From positions 1,211,001-1,275,000 of the forward strand of contig JAUIRK010000097.1 in the NCBI GenBank assembly GCA_030549495.1: DNA of 64,000 bases, written 5' to 3'. A model generated the notes under the pieces. The model did not search any database. It saw nothing but the letters and a program-made list of their open reading frames with translations, and was not told the DNA's origin. This DNA is from Nectonema munidae (taxonomy: Eukaryota > Nematomorpha > Nectonematoida > Nectonematidae). The position numbers and the translations under genes are program-made. This document shows positions 39,901-49,910 of the stretch, piece by piece; the first letter of the stretch is position 1, and each line of letters begins with the position of its first letter.

Positions 39901-42900
39901 CAATGAATTTGAATCAAAACACAAAGAATGCTATATACACTTTGGGAAATTTATTTAAAATGATTTTGTTAAGAAGTTGAATAATTTTTTTAAACAAAAA
40001 ACTTAATTTTTACTTTACTTTCATTTTATTTATGTTCATCTTAATGATAACTTACTTTTATGAAATAATATTTTGCATTTTTAATAAAACTCTTAATTTT
40101 TATTTTTTTTAATAAAACTTTGCTACTATCATGAATTATTTAACTTATAATAACTAGACTTGTGTTAGCATACACTCATAAATATTCTAAAAAAATTAAT
40201 TGGCCCCATACTTTATAATCTATGTCGGGGGCCTTGATAAAAATTTGCGAATTAAGTCCAATTTTTTACCTCAATGATCCACACCTGTTTTAGAAATTCT
40301 TTGAGATAAATTTTTAGATAACGCAATAGCTTTTTTATGTACAAAAAAGCTTGCTTTCCTAGTGCTAAATGCGTGTCGTAAAAAATACGATTGCATGATT
40401 GGTCTGTCGGATTAACAAATTATACAGGCAAGCGTGCGAGCATTTGGTTCGATGAAGGCAATTTCCTTGACGGAGTGTGAATGACAGAATAACGGGCGAG
40501 AAAACATTGGGAAAATTAGTTAGAGTCAATATTGTATCGGATAGGGCGGTGTTCGAATAATCAAGTGTTGGATAGACAAGGTCTGACTGCATTAAGATTA
40601 AGTCTTCTAAAACAACCCTTTTTACACGTTTTCAAAAGACAGATATTTTTGACCTTTGAAGACCAAGTACTCAATTGGCTCAACCAGAGTTCTGTTCATC
40701 AAAGATTTACAATGCTTTTTGGAGTCATGGTATAAAACCTTCACTTGGTTAGATAGAATATAGAATATCTACCGATAAGGGTTTTTGTTACGCATGCAGT
40801 TCTTTCAGTGCTAGAACATCAAAATTTGAATAGGCATTTGTGACCATCTGTTTCAATCACTGGTGAAAAGCAATGAGAGGTAAAAGCTTTATTACCTAAT
40901 GCCATAATTAGTGATCACTGTCTCTCCATGTCTTAATGAAAAAAATCTCAAACAAAAACTGTTCATTCAATTTTAGATACTGTTTGTAAGTATATTTTAA
41001 TCAAAGCCGTAGTAACTATCAGAAAATTTCTGAATTTGAAATGTTCTATCGCTGACATAATGAAACTGCTGATTCATGGAACTGTGGTAATTTGCTGAAT
41101 TTATCAAGATAATGATAGCTATATATCTTCCTTTCAGAGAAATGCATAATGAGTTTATGAAAAGCTATATCTCAAATTATTTTTCTTAACGACCATTTGA
41201 AAATTTGCCAAGCGTTATTTTGGTGATTAGAGATGCAATAGTTGAACAGAATGATCAACAGGAATGAATGGATGTTTATTGCTATTTTGAAGCAAAACCT
41301 CTTTGAGACTTTTTATAGACGAATCAAAAAAGAAACTACTATGATCATCCTCATTAATATATCCAATTTCTTCAAATAAATCTCTTATGTTTGTGCAAAC
41401 GCATAAAGTTTCACTCATAATGTAAAAAACGGGAGAAATCTAAATTTCTTCTGTACTTTGAATTTCACACTTGATGTCAGCAAATTCAACTCTTTCAATT
41501 GAGCGGATAATTTGGCAATGCTTAAATCTTTTATTGGGTTATCAAGCTCATCTTGAAAATCATCTTATTCATGAAAATCATGTTGAGTTAGCTCGGAATG
41601 TTTTGGTCTTCAGATATCATCATGATATGACATCAACATTAGACGAATATAAAGTTGGAGGGACATGAATTGGCGACTAACTCACTGTGTCGATCTCGTG
41701 AAATTGAAGATGGTATAATTTGGATAAAACAGTTTTTTCTATCCTTTGATTTTTATATGACGAAATATTATCCAGGCATAACAATCTCTTAAGTCACTTG
41801 TACGTTCTCGCCAAACCCTTGCAATTGCAAATGGCATAGATTTTCTTTTTTTGCAAGAACCACATATTACATAAGAAGTCCAAATTTTATCTTGATTCCC
41901 GATATGCATGTCAAAATATTATTCATATGCAACCAAAAACCTTGTACCACATGAAATGTCATATTTAAATTGCTTAGAACCAGTATATTCTTCACATACG
42001 TAACAAAAATAGTCAACTAGTAGCTTACATAAAATATAAAAAAACAATAAATCTAAAATATCAATAAAAATATATACTTTGAATAGAATTTTCTAGAATG
42101 AACAACTTAGATTTATACAAAAAATATTTTAAAAATTCGTATAGTGTTATAACTTATAAGTGAATATAGATATCATTCTTGATTAGACCTGTTCACGGTT
42201 CGGTTAAAATCCGTCGTAGTGGTTCAGTTCGCTCTGATCCCTATTTTCTGTAGTTGGGGCCGATCTCGCCCGTAGATATCAAAGTCCATTTCAAACTATA
42301 GATAGTCTTGGTCTGGATATTTTAAGGATCTGGCTGACTCGGAACGGACTTTGGACAGGTCTACTCTGGATGTTTGTTAACCAAACCATTATCAAAAGTC
42401 GTGTTCCTAATGGAATCATTCAAGATTCCATTTTTTCGAATAGAAAAACTTATCCGCTTCATTTAAAAAACTATTACACCAAAGAAAAAAGATGGTCAAA
42501 TTATAAAATTATCTTCACAGTGGCTATATCTTCCTATATGTGACACTTCTGGTAACTCTAGCCGCTAGAAAACTTTTAATTTCTTATTTTTGGTAATGAA
42601 TAGATGATTGTAATCTTAGCTGATAAGATAAAAGATTTTTCATTTGCAAAAGGTTCATGGTCAAGATATTTTTAAACCAAACAAATAAAAGCTTAGCCAC
42701 ATAAGTTTATTAATTTTTATTTTAATGTGCTCTCAGATCGCTATTTTGTAATGTGTTTCGTGTCTTCGTTCATTTTTGAGATTTATTTTTCACAAATAAT
42801 TATTCCATACTCAGACTTGGGGTCGTTATTACTAAAAATAACTCCATTTTAGTTATCGTCACTTTGAACAAAAATGCACGTCGTATCGTTACCGTAATTA

Positions 42901-45900
42901 GGGAATTTTTGGCTCGTTTTTCGTTATCGTTACTTTTCGTTAATTTTTTCAAAAAAAAAGGTCTAATTATTTTTAGAAAATAACAAAAAAAAGTAAATAT
43001 AATACATAATTGTGCTGAGTTTTGTAGTTTTGAAATATCACATATAATTTGCAGAAATGGGTTCAAATGAAGGATTAAAATAACAAAAAAATAAAATATT
43101 TTATCAAAATTAAACATTTTATCAGAAAGTCGAGATATGAAAAAAGAAATTTGTCAAAATTGTTTTTGAAAATTGTATTTTTTGGATTTTTTTTTATCAT
43201 AAAACATTATTTCAAGATTGGACCATAATCGCTTGGAGTTAGGTAACAAAATTAAGTTTGTTACCTTGATTTTGAAACGATCAATGCTTGAGTCGAATTA
43301 TACATTACATTTGGAATTAAAAAACAAGAAAGCATTGATAATTATTTGCAGAAATATAGAAGTCATGAATAAATAGACCTTGATTTTATACTTTTTTATA
43401 ACACTGGATGTGAAAAATATAAAAATTAACGAAAATTAAAGATATTATTTCAAATATGATAATAATAATTATTTATCATATTTTAATTATAATTTTTAAT
43501 TAAATAGCCATTTTTATCAATAAAATGAGATATTAAGCGTTTGAGAATGTATCTATTATTATAGAGGCTACGTTATATGTTATCTAGGGATAAAATCAAC
43601 ATTTTATAAATATTATATGGTTTTTCATTTTGATTAATTGTTTTCCAAGTTTTGTTTAGTATAATAGAGCAATACAAAAGCTAAAATAAGAAATTTTTAT
43701 AGAAAACATTGCAAACTTTTTCTACCTCACATTCTTACACTCTGATTGTGAAAACCGAGTCTAGAAATCAAATTAGCATGGTCGATTCAATAATTAAAAT
43801 ATGCATCAATGTTTTTAGAGATAATTTTTGTTCGTCATTCACAAATTTGATGGATACTGCCCAATATTTGGACACATTAATTAGGAAAACCGAGAAATGA
43901 AATTAGCATGATTAATTTAGTATAAAAATAACTATCTAAAATTTGATTAAAATTTTTATAGACAATTTTATCACCAATGTAAGTTTTGATTGACCTTTCA
44001 TAAAAAAAAAGCTTTGAAAAATGTGATAGATGGGCGTTCAAATATAAATTTATAATTATTAAAATTTTAAGAGTGAGCCTAATTTAGAGACTAAGTTATA
44101 GAAATATATAGACTTTTTATTGAAAGAAATGTATCCTTGATTTTGATTGCCAGTTTTTGACATGATAGGGTTATTCAAATATTATCACGATGATATCAAA
44201 AGAGGTAGCTAGTGATTTTAGGAAAAGTTGCGAATTTTAAATTCTGCCAATTTTATACAATAGATATTTAGTTTATTGGCCGCTAAAATCGTCTCCTATC
44301 ATCAAAATAATGCTGTTATTATGCCCGTTTAACAATTAACAATTTTATCCAAATCACTGATATTTATGTACTAGGAATGATAAATAGCATTATTGTTTTT
44401 TTTTAATATTTTTGAAATAGTACTGTTTTGTCTGTTTAACCCATTTCATCCGATCGTATCACAGAGAATTTCTTGATTTTAGTACTTTTATATCAAATTA
44501 TTATGGTCTGCTTTTCTTGGGATGAAAAAAGCAACTTTATAAAATAAACAAAATAAATTTTAGAAAGTCCCATAGGTTCAATTTTTTTTATGAAGAAGTT
44601 TGCGTCAATAAAATTTTTAAGAACTTAAACGATAATTGTTCTTTTTCATTGTTGAATAAAAAATGTACTATATCTAGTTACTTTTAACGAGTTCTCGTTA
44701 TAATCGCGAATGATTTTCATAATTTTCTAAATTATCTTGAAACCAATTTACACTCAGGCTCATCATATTTATTATAGAAGCATCTAGATCAGTGGTTCCA
44801 CAATTTCTTTATCATGCCCCAGAGATTACAATGATATAGAAATAAATTTGAAAATAACTGATATATTTTAACATTTCTAAAAATATAAATAATAAAAAAC
44901 TTTCGAGAAAATGTTTAATAAAGAATAATTTTGAAAAATAGGACTTCCATGTGAAGTTCCAAAATTTTCCGTTAAGGGAAAATATCTGCCTTTTGGGAAC
45001 CATTGGTTAGATTTAGAATAACATGTAATTGGTTCAATGCTAAACCAATAATGGCAAATCTTTTAGAGACGCTGTGCCACAACTGAAAGCCGAAATGACC
45101 GAATTAATCCCAATGTTTCGGTGTTATTGCTACCTTAATTAAGGAAAAAGACTTCCATGTTGTTTGTGATATTTGCTAATATAATTGTCAAAAAAAATCT
45201 ATTAAATCACTGTGATATCCTTCAGCTCTAAACATTCAGTTAATTTGTCAATTGATGTCCCACATTTGGTTAATTTGAGTGCAACGCATGCACTACTTTT
45301 ATTATCTGTAAATTAGTCTATTTATTCTATCTTCTTTTTCAAATTTTCCATTATTTAGTAGAGAATTGCAACTATTATTTCAAATGTTGCATCTAGTTCA
45401 TAGAATTTATTACTCCACTTTATACACGTTATTAACTAAAACAAGAGTTAAGGTAAGCCCCCTCGGTGTTCAGGGTTAAACAGTTAGCTTGATAGACCAT
45501 GATTAGTTGAATAATTCGATTTGGCATTCAATTGGTATCACAATTTAAACAGTAGACATTTTTTCTAAGTTGAATATTAATGTAAGCACTTTTCAATAAT
45601 AAAACATAGTGACTCGGGTGGCGGGAATCATGGGCCTGGCGTGCCACGGATTCGCCATCACTGATCTAGACTTTTCACTACATAACTTATTTTTCTAATA
45701 TCTTACTTTTTTGTTTCAAAATTTGTATTTTTATTAATATTTTCTTTTACTAGAACCTACAGAAAACTTTTACAATCAACTATTGAAAGTCAAACCAAAT
45801 TACATGAAGCATGAAACAAATTTTGAAGCAAAGTGCGCAACCGTTCTAAGAAGTATCTTATCAGCAAGTGAAAAGATAGATTTGGAAATCGCCCAAATCA

Positions 45901-45959
45901 TCAAATACTTGAAGGAGCACAATGCGATCAATTCAGAGTATCAAAAAAGTAAAACGTAG
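36947..45959 (+). CDS. YEATS4: YEATS-domain protein GAS41 (three exons)
   Basis: Exons are 36947-37114, 37163-37409 and 45754-45959, totalling 621 bp (206 aa plus stop). Joins are GTGTCT...TTTCAG (phase 0) and GTAACT...TTACTAG (phase 1, making GAA CCT). GAS41 is the histone acyl-lysine reader of the SRCAP/TIP60 H2A.Z-depositing complexes in the nucleus. The YEATS fold covers about residues 10-135: [48 protein letters not shown] and YHVLKLFQ. The acyl-pocket residues known in human GAS41 (His and Ser-Tyr of HESY; Trp, Gly and Phe of GWGEF) are all present. Exon 3 encodes [11 protein letters not shown] and a short predicted coiled coil ([20 protein letters not shown]) that would dock on the complex. 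It is shorter than human (227 aa), mainly at the N-terminus. An in-frame stop at 36914 supports the start. AATAAA lies at 46033-46038. Confidence 0.9.
38355..38484. mobile_element. piggyBac-type MITE, copy 2 (130 bp)
   Basis: TTAA at 38351-38354 and 38485-38488; ends CCCATTAAGT on both sides. Same length as the 21961 copy with five substitutions and no indels. It lies inside the large GAS41 intron in the same orientation. Confidence 0.9.
39260..40236. mobile_element. Possible hAT-like non-autonomous element
   Basis: The left end reads CAGGGCCCCCATACTGG and the inverted right end CAAGGCCCCCGACATAG, nine of the first ten bases matching. The flanking 8-mers (TTAATAAA and ATAAAAAT) agree only partly. 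No transposase is recognised inside. Confidence 0.35.
40375..40740 (+). other. Possible pogo/Tigger-like remnant
   Basis: GGTCTGTCGGATTAAC near 40401 and ATAGACAAGGTCTGACTGC near 40571 resemble pogo-type ends ('...TCGGATTAACGAGGTCTGA'). A short frame includes [11 protein letters not shown], faintly like a CENP-B-type helix-turn-helix. Weak. Confidence 0.2.
41220..41450 (-). pseudogene. Fragment of an unclassified transposon protein
   Basis: The minus-strand frame encodes [15 protein letters not shown], then [20 protein letters not shown] and [12 protein letters not shown]. It closely follows a repeated protein type abundant in aphids, spiders and Hydra ('...LFIDSSKRSLKAVLLHNGNxxPSIPVGHSVxxKE'). 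That family has no well-named function; a transposon origin is assumed from its copy number. Only about 70 codons remain here. Confidence 0.5.
42184..42363. mobile_element. hAT-like MITE (180 bp)
   Basis: Termini TAGACCTGTTCACGG and, inverted, TAGACCTGTCCAAAG. Flanks TTCTTGAT and CTCTGGAT match at six of eight positions, consistent with an aged 8-bp duplication. The interior is GC-richer than the intron around it. Confidence 0.65.
44075..44245 (+). repeat. Dispersed repeat A, copy 3
   Basis: Shares CCTTGATTTTGATTGCCAG, the TATCAAAAGA.GTAGCTA block and GATTTTAGGAAAAGTTGCG with the 32.6-kb copy. Confidence 0.4.
44790..45663. mobile_element. hAT-type element (874 bp, non-autonomous)
   Basis: The left end starts CAGTGGTTCCACAATTTC and the right end, inverted, CAGTGATGGCGAATCCG, both typical hAT starts. 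Flanks are ATCTAGAT (44782-44789) and ATCTAGAC (45664-45671), seven of eight identical. A second GGGAACCATTG near 44995-45005 forms an inner inverted copy of the left end. Fragments such as minus-strand [17 protein letters not shown] hint at hAT-derived coding sequence, but nothing intact remains. It sits 82 bp upstream of GAS41 exon 3. Confidence 0.65.
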
Positions 45960-46032
45960 TAATTGCAAAGATGCCTATGGCGTGCATGTAGCAAGACCAC
46001 TACGAAAAATATAAACGCAACAATTTAAACGA

Positions 46033-46038
46033 AATAAA
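46033..46038 (+). terminator. GAS41 poly(A) signal AATAAA
   Basis: AATAAA lies 74 bp past the GAS41 stop and only 37 bp before the METTL2 stop on the opposite strand. The minus-strand signal for METTL2 (AATAAA, 46070-46075) overlaps its own TGA, so the two 3' UTRs must nearly touch or overlap. Confidence 0.7.
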
Positions 46039-46074
46039 AAGTTTGGCCATCATTGCTTTTTAGAGCATATTTAT

Positions 46075-46956
46075 TCACGAATTACACCTTTTCTTAAAGA
46101 CGCACTGTATCCAGACGCGATACATTTTTATTTGTTTACGTCTATTAACTTGCAATCTTTTATCGCTGATATTTTGTACTTCTTCGAGAGCACTACCTTC
46201 ATAGCAAAATAAATCCTTGAGGTATTCTTGAGTGAAAAAGTATGTAAATGTTCCGTCTCCACGAACGTAGAAGTTTGGGCCCAGGCAATTTTTACGATTA
46301 AATCTTGTTTGAGCCATGTCATATTTTCCATAGTCGCGAAAGCACACTAAGCCATTCGGTTTCAATATTCGGGATATATTCTGCACGACTGTTTTGTGCT
46401 TAACAGGATCTATTGCGGATAAGACAAAAATGAGAAAAACAACATCTACTGAATTATCTTCTAAAGTATTAGCAGTTTCACTACTAGAGGAAATGTCCAT
46501 GACAAAGGCTTTACAATTGAAATCTTTATAACTCTTGTGATTCTTTAGTATTTCGACCGCCTTGCTAGAAATATCACAAGCTATGTATTTAATGTTCGCG
46601 TCATTCTCTGTCGCTTCACATAAGGGAAACAAGGAATTACCGACACCACAGCCAACCTCTAAAATTGTTAAATCACGATTGCTGATTTTTAAAATATCCA
46701 TAACTTCTTCATATTCAGTGAGTAACCAATTGCGATCTTTGAAAAAATTTGTTTGATGTGTTTCATAAAATTTATTCCAGGACGTGAGAGGATCACTTGT
46801 TATATGATTCGTTTCTGAAGCTGTCGAATGTTCTTTTAATATTTCATCAGCACAATCTTTTTCTTCTGAGCTGATTTCAACACAATCCCACGCATTAAAT
46901 TCAAAAGGTGAGGAAGTCTCTTGCAAAAAGCGTTGACCGAATTTAGGTCGTTGCAT
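46075..46956 (-). CDS. METTL2: METTL2-type tRNA m3C methyltransferase
   Basis: 293 aa, unbroken, ATG at 46954-46956. METTL2/Trm140 enzymes transfer a methyl group from SAM to N3 of cytidine 32 in tRNA-Thr and some tRNA-Arg. Visible blocks: RPKFGQRFL and FEFNAWDCVE (residues 3-27), the FFKDRNWLLTEYEE tRNA/enzyme signature (71-84), SAM motif I LEVGCGVGN (99-107), acidic motif II ACDIS (126-130), IFVLSAIDP (176-184), DYGKYDMAQTRF (208-219), NFYVRGDGTFTYFFTQEYL (228-246), and the C-terminal RRKQIKMYRVWIQ. The first block separates it from METTL6. Length is slightly below human METTL2 (~378 aa) because the N-terminal extension is short. A strong 3' splice site at 46971-46972 lies 14 nt before the ATG, so the 5' end may be spliced. 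Confidence 0.93.
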   Translation of the reverse strand: MQRPKFGQRFLQETSSPFEFNAWDCVEISSEEKDCADEILKEHSTASETNHITSDPLTSWNKFYETHQTNFFKDRNWLLTEYEEVMDILKISNRDLTILEVGCGVGNSLFPLCEATENDANIKYIACDISSKAVEILKNHKSYKDFNCKAFVMDISSSSETANTLEDNSVDVVFLIFVLSAIDPVKHKTVVQNISRILKPNGLVCFRDYGKYDMAQTRFNRKNCLGPNFYVRGDGTFTYFFTQEYLKDLFCYEGSALEEVQNISDKRLQVNRRKQIKMYRVWIQCVFKKRCNS

Positions 46957-46970
46957 CTTAGTTATAGATA

Positions 46971-46998
46971 CTATGAAAAAATAGAATAAAATTTTATT
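46971..46998 (-). promoter_or_regulatory. Poly(A) signal then 3' splice site between TRPML and METTL2
   Basis: Read on the minus strand, AATAAA (46993-46998) is followed by TTCTATTTTTTCATAG (AG at 46971-46972) and then 14 nt to the METTL2 ATG. The first fits as the TRPML poly(A) signal and the second is a high-quality acceptor. This order in a 143-bp gap is what a trans-spliced downstream cistron would show. A 5'-UTR intron of METTL2 is the simpler alternative. Confidence 0.5.
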
Positions 46999-47099
46999 AA
47001 AACAAAATACTTTAAAATTAATAAGTTAAAAATAAATATATTTGCATAAAAGGTTATAAAAATGTATACACATTAAATTGTATATTTCAACAGTATAAT

Positions 47100-48773
47100 T
47101 TAAATACAAGGTATTGTATCTTGGATAGAATATTCAAGGCTCTCCTCAGAAGATGTCGGAACAGATTTGAAATGAAAACAGCAATTAAAAAATTTGTAAA
47201 AGCAAGATCTTAAACAAAATCTATGAGGCCTTTTAGGAATAAAATTATCTGATTGTTGGCAGCTTGACAAATTCTCTACTTTGAGAGAAGTTAAAAACGA
47301 GCTGAGCAAGCTGGACTCGCTAGTATTTTGGATGGGGTACTCGTATCGCTTTTTAACACATTCATACGCATCCAGAATGATTGAGATAAAAAGGTTCAAA
47401 ACGATGTAAATGAAGAGAATACTAAAGATGTATAAAAAGCAACGAGAGAATAACCAAATGAGTTTATTGCCTTCTTGGATATTGGTGAGCATGAAAAATG
47501 TTGCAAACATGTCATCGCCGTTTATCAAGGCAAACAAGCACTCGGATGCCGAAGAAATACTTTTAAATTTGGGATGGTATGGAGAGAGGACACTCCATCC
47601 ACAAATTAGAAAGGCGAAATAAATGATGATGAAACAAACCATGAACTGGCGAATGGCGGGCAATGAATATCGTATAGTGTTGAGTAGAGCATTGTAATTG
47701 GTAAAAAATTTGAGATATTTGAGTACGCCAAACCAAACAAGCAAACACCCTATGCCTAAAAATATGGAAGCTATGTCGTATATGAATATCGAATGCATCG
47801 AAATTGTGGATTCTATCTTTATTTTAAGCATAGAACCGAGAATGATAAGGATATCATTAATGACAATCAATATGTACCAAATATTGACAAATTTGAATTG
47901 GTCACTCAAGCACATATTCTTATTTTCTTTTAATTGAAAGTACTTGTATACATCAATCCGCAGAATTTGGGAGCGATAAATTGTTCGAAGGCAGAGCATA
48001 AGAGATATACAACAAAAAAATATGATTGAGAAGTCGAGGTAGACTTTCCTCAAAGCGGGAGAGTAGGCATAGGAGAAAGAAGACGGCGAGCCTTTAATTT
48101 TATGAGTCTTAACGCTTAGTGCCATCACTAATCGACCACTTTTCTCGGAATTATCGTAAAGAATTGCGACATTATGAGTGTAGCTTGACTGCTCAATATT
48201 TGATTTGTCTATAAAGAAAATTTTCGAATGCAGCGCGAAATTTACGCTAAATGATTTTAAGTGGGAAAAATTGATACTCAAATTTTCTTCGCTGATTAAT
48301 CCTGAAGTATTCAAGAAATAGCATTGTTTTTTGAAAAAAGTGCAATTTCTTTTCATCATGTAGCTTTCACAAAACTCAATATCGTCATTTGAAGCTTCAA
48401 AGTTATTAAAAGAAATGTTAGGAAGATCTCTATATCTCTCTATGATGAAGTTCAAACTTGTATAAAATTCTTTTTTCGTATACACTGCTAATTTTCCACT
48501 AGAGGGAGGATATGAAATAACTTCTTTGGATGAATCCCATTTATCTAGGAACAAATGATGAAATGTTATCTGGGTATTGTCCAAAAACTCCATCTGTTTT
48601 AGACGAGCTGAAGAAAAGATATAAACTTGAAATGTTGTTAAGACAATCTTGATCAATTGAAGAAAAAATTTCCATGGAAAATGCCGCCGAACGCTCCATT
48701 TTTTGTATGGATTTAAGAAATAAAAACTAACTCTACGCTTTATATCTGATTCAAAGTTTAAAAAATTTTGCAT
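47100..48773 (-). CDS. TRPML: Mucolipin (TRPML) cation channel
   Basis: 557 aa in one exon. TRPML channels release Ca2+, Fe2+ and other cations from late endosomes and lysosomes under PI(3,5)P2 control. The N-terminus has a basic cluster (KRRVSFYFLNPYKKW, residues 12-26) matching the lipid-binding region. TM1 is about 36-54. A long luminal domain (about 60-240) has paired cysteines (C135, C144, C151). Five more membrane spans lie at about 244-266, 297-318, 333-356, 373-396 and 440-470. The selectivity filter NGDDMF (418-423) is canonical. The tail carries a cysteine cluster (CLRSC, NCC at 520-532), like the palmitoylated tail of vertebrate mucolipins. It is close to the usual ~580 aa, missing the N-terminal dileucine leader. 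Many animal TRPML genes have introns; none interrupts the coding region here. An acceptor-like TTTATTTTTTAG (AG at 48820-48821) precedes the ATG by 46 nt. Confidence 0.93.
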   Translation of the reverse strand: MQNFLNFESDIKRRVSFYFLNPYKKWSVRRHFPWKFFLQLIKIVLTTFQVYIFSSARLKQMEFLDNTQITFHHLFLDKWDSSKEVISYPPSSGKLAVYTKKEFYTSLNFIIERYRDLPNISFNNFEASNDDIEFCESYMMKRNCTFFKKQCYFLNTSGLISEENLSINFSHLKSFSVNFALHSKIFFIDKSNIEQSSYTHNVAILYDNSEKSGRLVMALSVKTHKIKGSPSSFSYAYSPALRKVYLDFSIIFFCCISLMLCLRTIYRSQILRIDVYKYFQLKENKNMCLSDQFKFVNIWYILIVINDILIILGSMLKIKIESTISMHSIFIYDIASIFLGIGCLLVWFGVLKYLKFFTNYNALLNTIRYSLPAIRQFMVCFIIIYFAFLICGWSVLSPYHPKFKSISSASECLFALINGDDMFATFFMLTNIQEGNKLIWLFSRCFLYIFSILFIYIVLNLFISIILDAYECVKKRYEYPIQNTSESSLLSSFLTSLKVENLSSCQQSDNFIPKRPHRFCLRSCFYKFFNCCFHFKSVPTSSEESLEYSIQDTIPCI

Positions 48774-49299
48774 TCGATATTCAAACTTTTATTTACATTA
48801 TTACATAGATAAAACAAATCTAAAAAATAAACAAGGTATAAATTCTAAATACTCGAATACGAACGAAAAGTTTTGGTGTTCATTCAAAAGAAAAAAACTA
48901 GATCTAACACTAAGAAAGCCATGGAGTCGCAATAACCCGTAACTTTTTTCAAAATGTTTACAGACATTAAATATTTTTGAGTATTCAGGCTGTTTAATAA
49001 AATTTTGTTAAGATAGTTTAATTTTTTATATCAATCATGAACACAGGTTTTATAGAACCACTGAGATAAAGTATAATAAGGTTTTGCGTTTACTTTATAG
49101 CAAACTTAAAAAATATTATTTTGCCTTTGTTATGTTGGTATCGTATGCAGGGGCGTACCCACAGGGGGCAAAGCACCCATAAGAATTTTTTGCACCCCCT
49201 CCCATCTTGAGCTAAGTTGCATCTTTGTCGTAAAAATAGAAAATGGATCAAAAGAGACAAAGAAAAAAACATGTTTTTAAAATTTTTCTTAAGTTATCT

Positions 49300-49870
49300 A
49301 TTTTTTATATACAAGAATTTGGAGAAGTGAAAACCCACACATTATTAGAGAACATGAACGTCACAGCCCAAAGGTTAATGTGTGGTGCGGACTTTTGTGT
49401 AACAAAGTTATGTGACTATTTTTCTTTGAGGAAAAAACAATAACAGCAAATATTTACCTTGATACGACGCTAACCGAATATGTAACACCACAATTAGAAT
49501 TCGAGCCACATATCTTCTTTCAGAAAGATGGCGCGCCGCCTCATTGAGGAATAGAAGTTCGTGAATTTTTGGATAAAAAATTTCCCGCACGCTGGATTGG
49601 AAAAGATGGCACGATACCTTGGCCTCTCTTTCCCCGGATATAACATCCTTGGATTTTTTCTTGTGGGGAAGGAAGTTGCGTATCGCACCAAAGTAAAGGA
49701 CATAAGTGATCTTAAAGAATAACTGCCGTTGTGGGGACAATTGATAAAAAAATGTTAAGAACGTGGACTGAAATAGAATATCGTTTAGATGTCCTCAAAT
49801 TAATAAAGAAATTTATTAATGCTTTGAATAAAAACTTGACCATTTAAACTTATATTGACTTATTTAATTG
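49300..49870 (+). pseudogene. mariner-type transposase fragment
   Basis: Spread over plus-strand frames: VNVWCG-like start, ITANIYLDTTLTEYV, IFFQKDGAPPH (second catalytic Asp), EVREFLDKKFPARWIG, then SPDITSLDFFLWG (third-acid block), YRTKVKDISDLKE and a C-terminal part. This is the common arthropod type with 'FQQDGAPPH ... RWIGRxGPxxWPPRSPDLTPLDFFLWG'. Frame changes interrupt it, and the N-terminal DNA-binding half is missing. Confidence 0.75.
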
Positions 49871-49910
49871 AATTACTTAATTTTGATTGACTATTTACTT
49901 GATATTATTC

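Larger units (their letters stand above)
37410..45753 (+). other. GAS41 intron 2, filled with transposon remains
   Basis: This 8344-bp intron holds the second 130-bp piggyBac MITE, a solitary hAT-like end (GAATACGTCACTG ending near 38305), a possible hAT-like element at 39260-40236, an unclassified transposon fragment at 41220-41450, hAT MITEs at 42184-42363 and 44790-45663, and dispersed repeat A. Intron 1, in contrast, is 48 bp. Confidence 0.8.

Noticed and set aside
42800-43117. 105-codon minus-strand frame with hydrophobic start
   Set aside because: Phe/Ile-rich translation of AT-rich intron sequence, with no recognisable domain.
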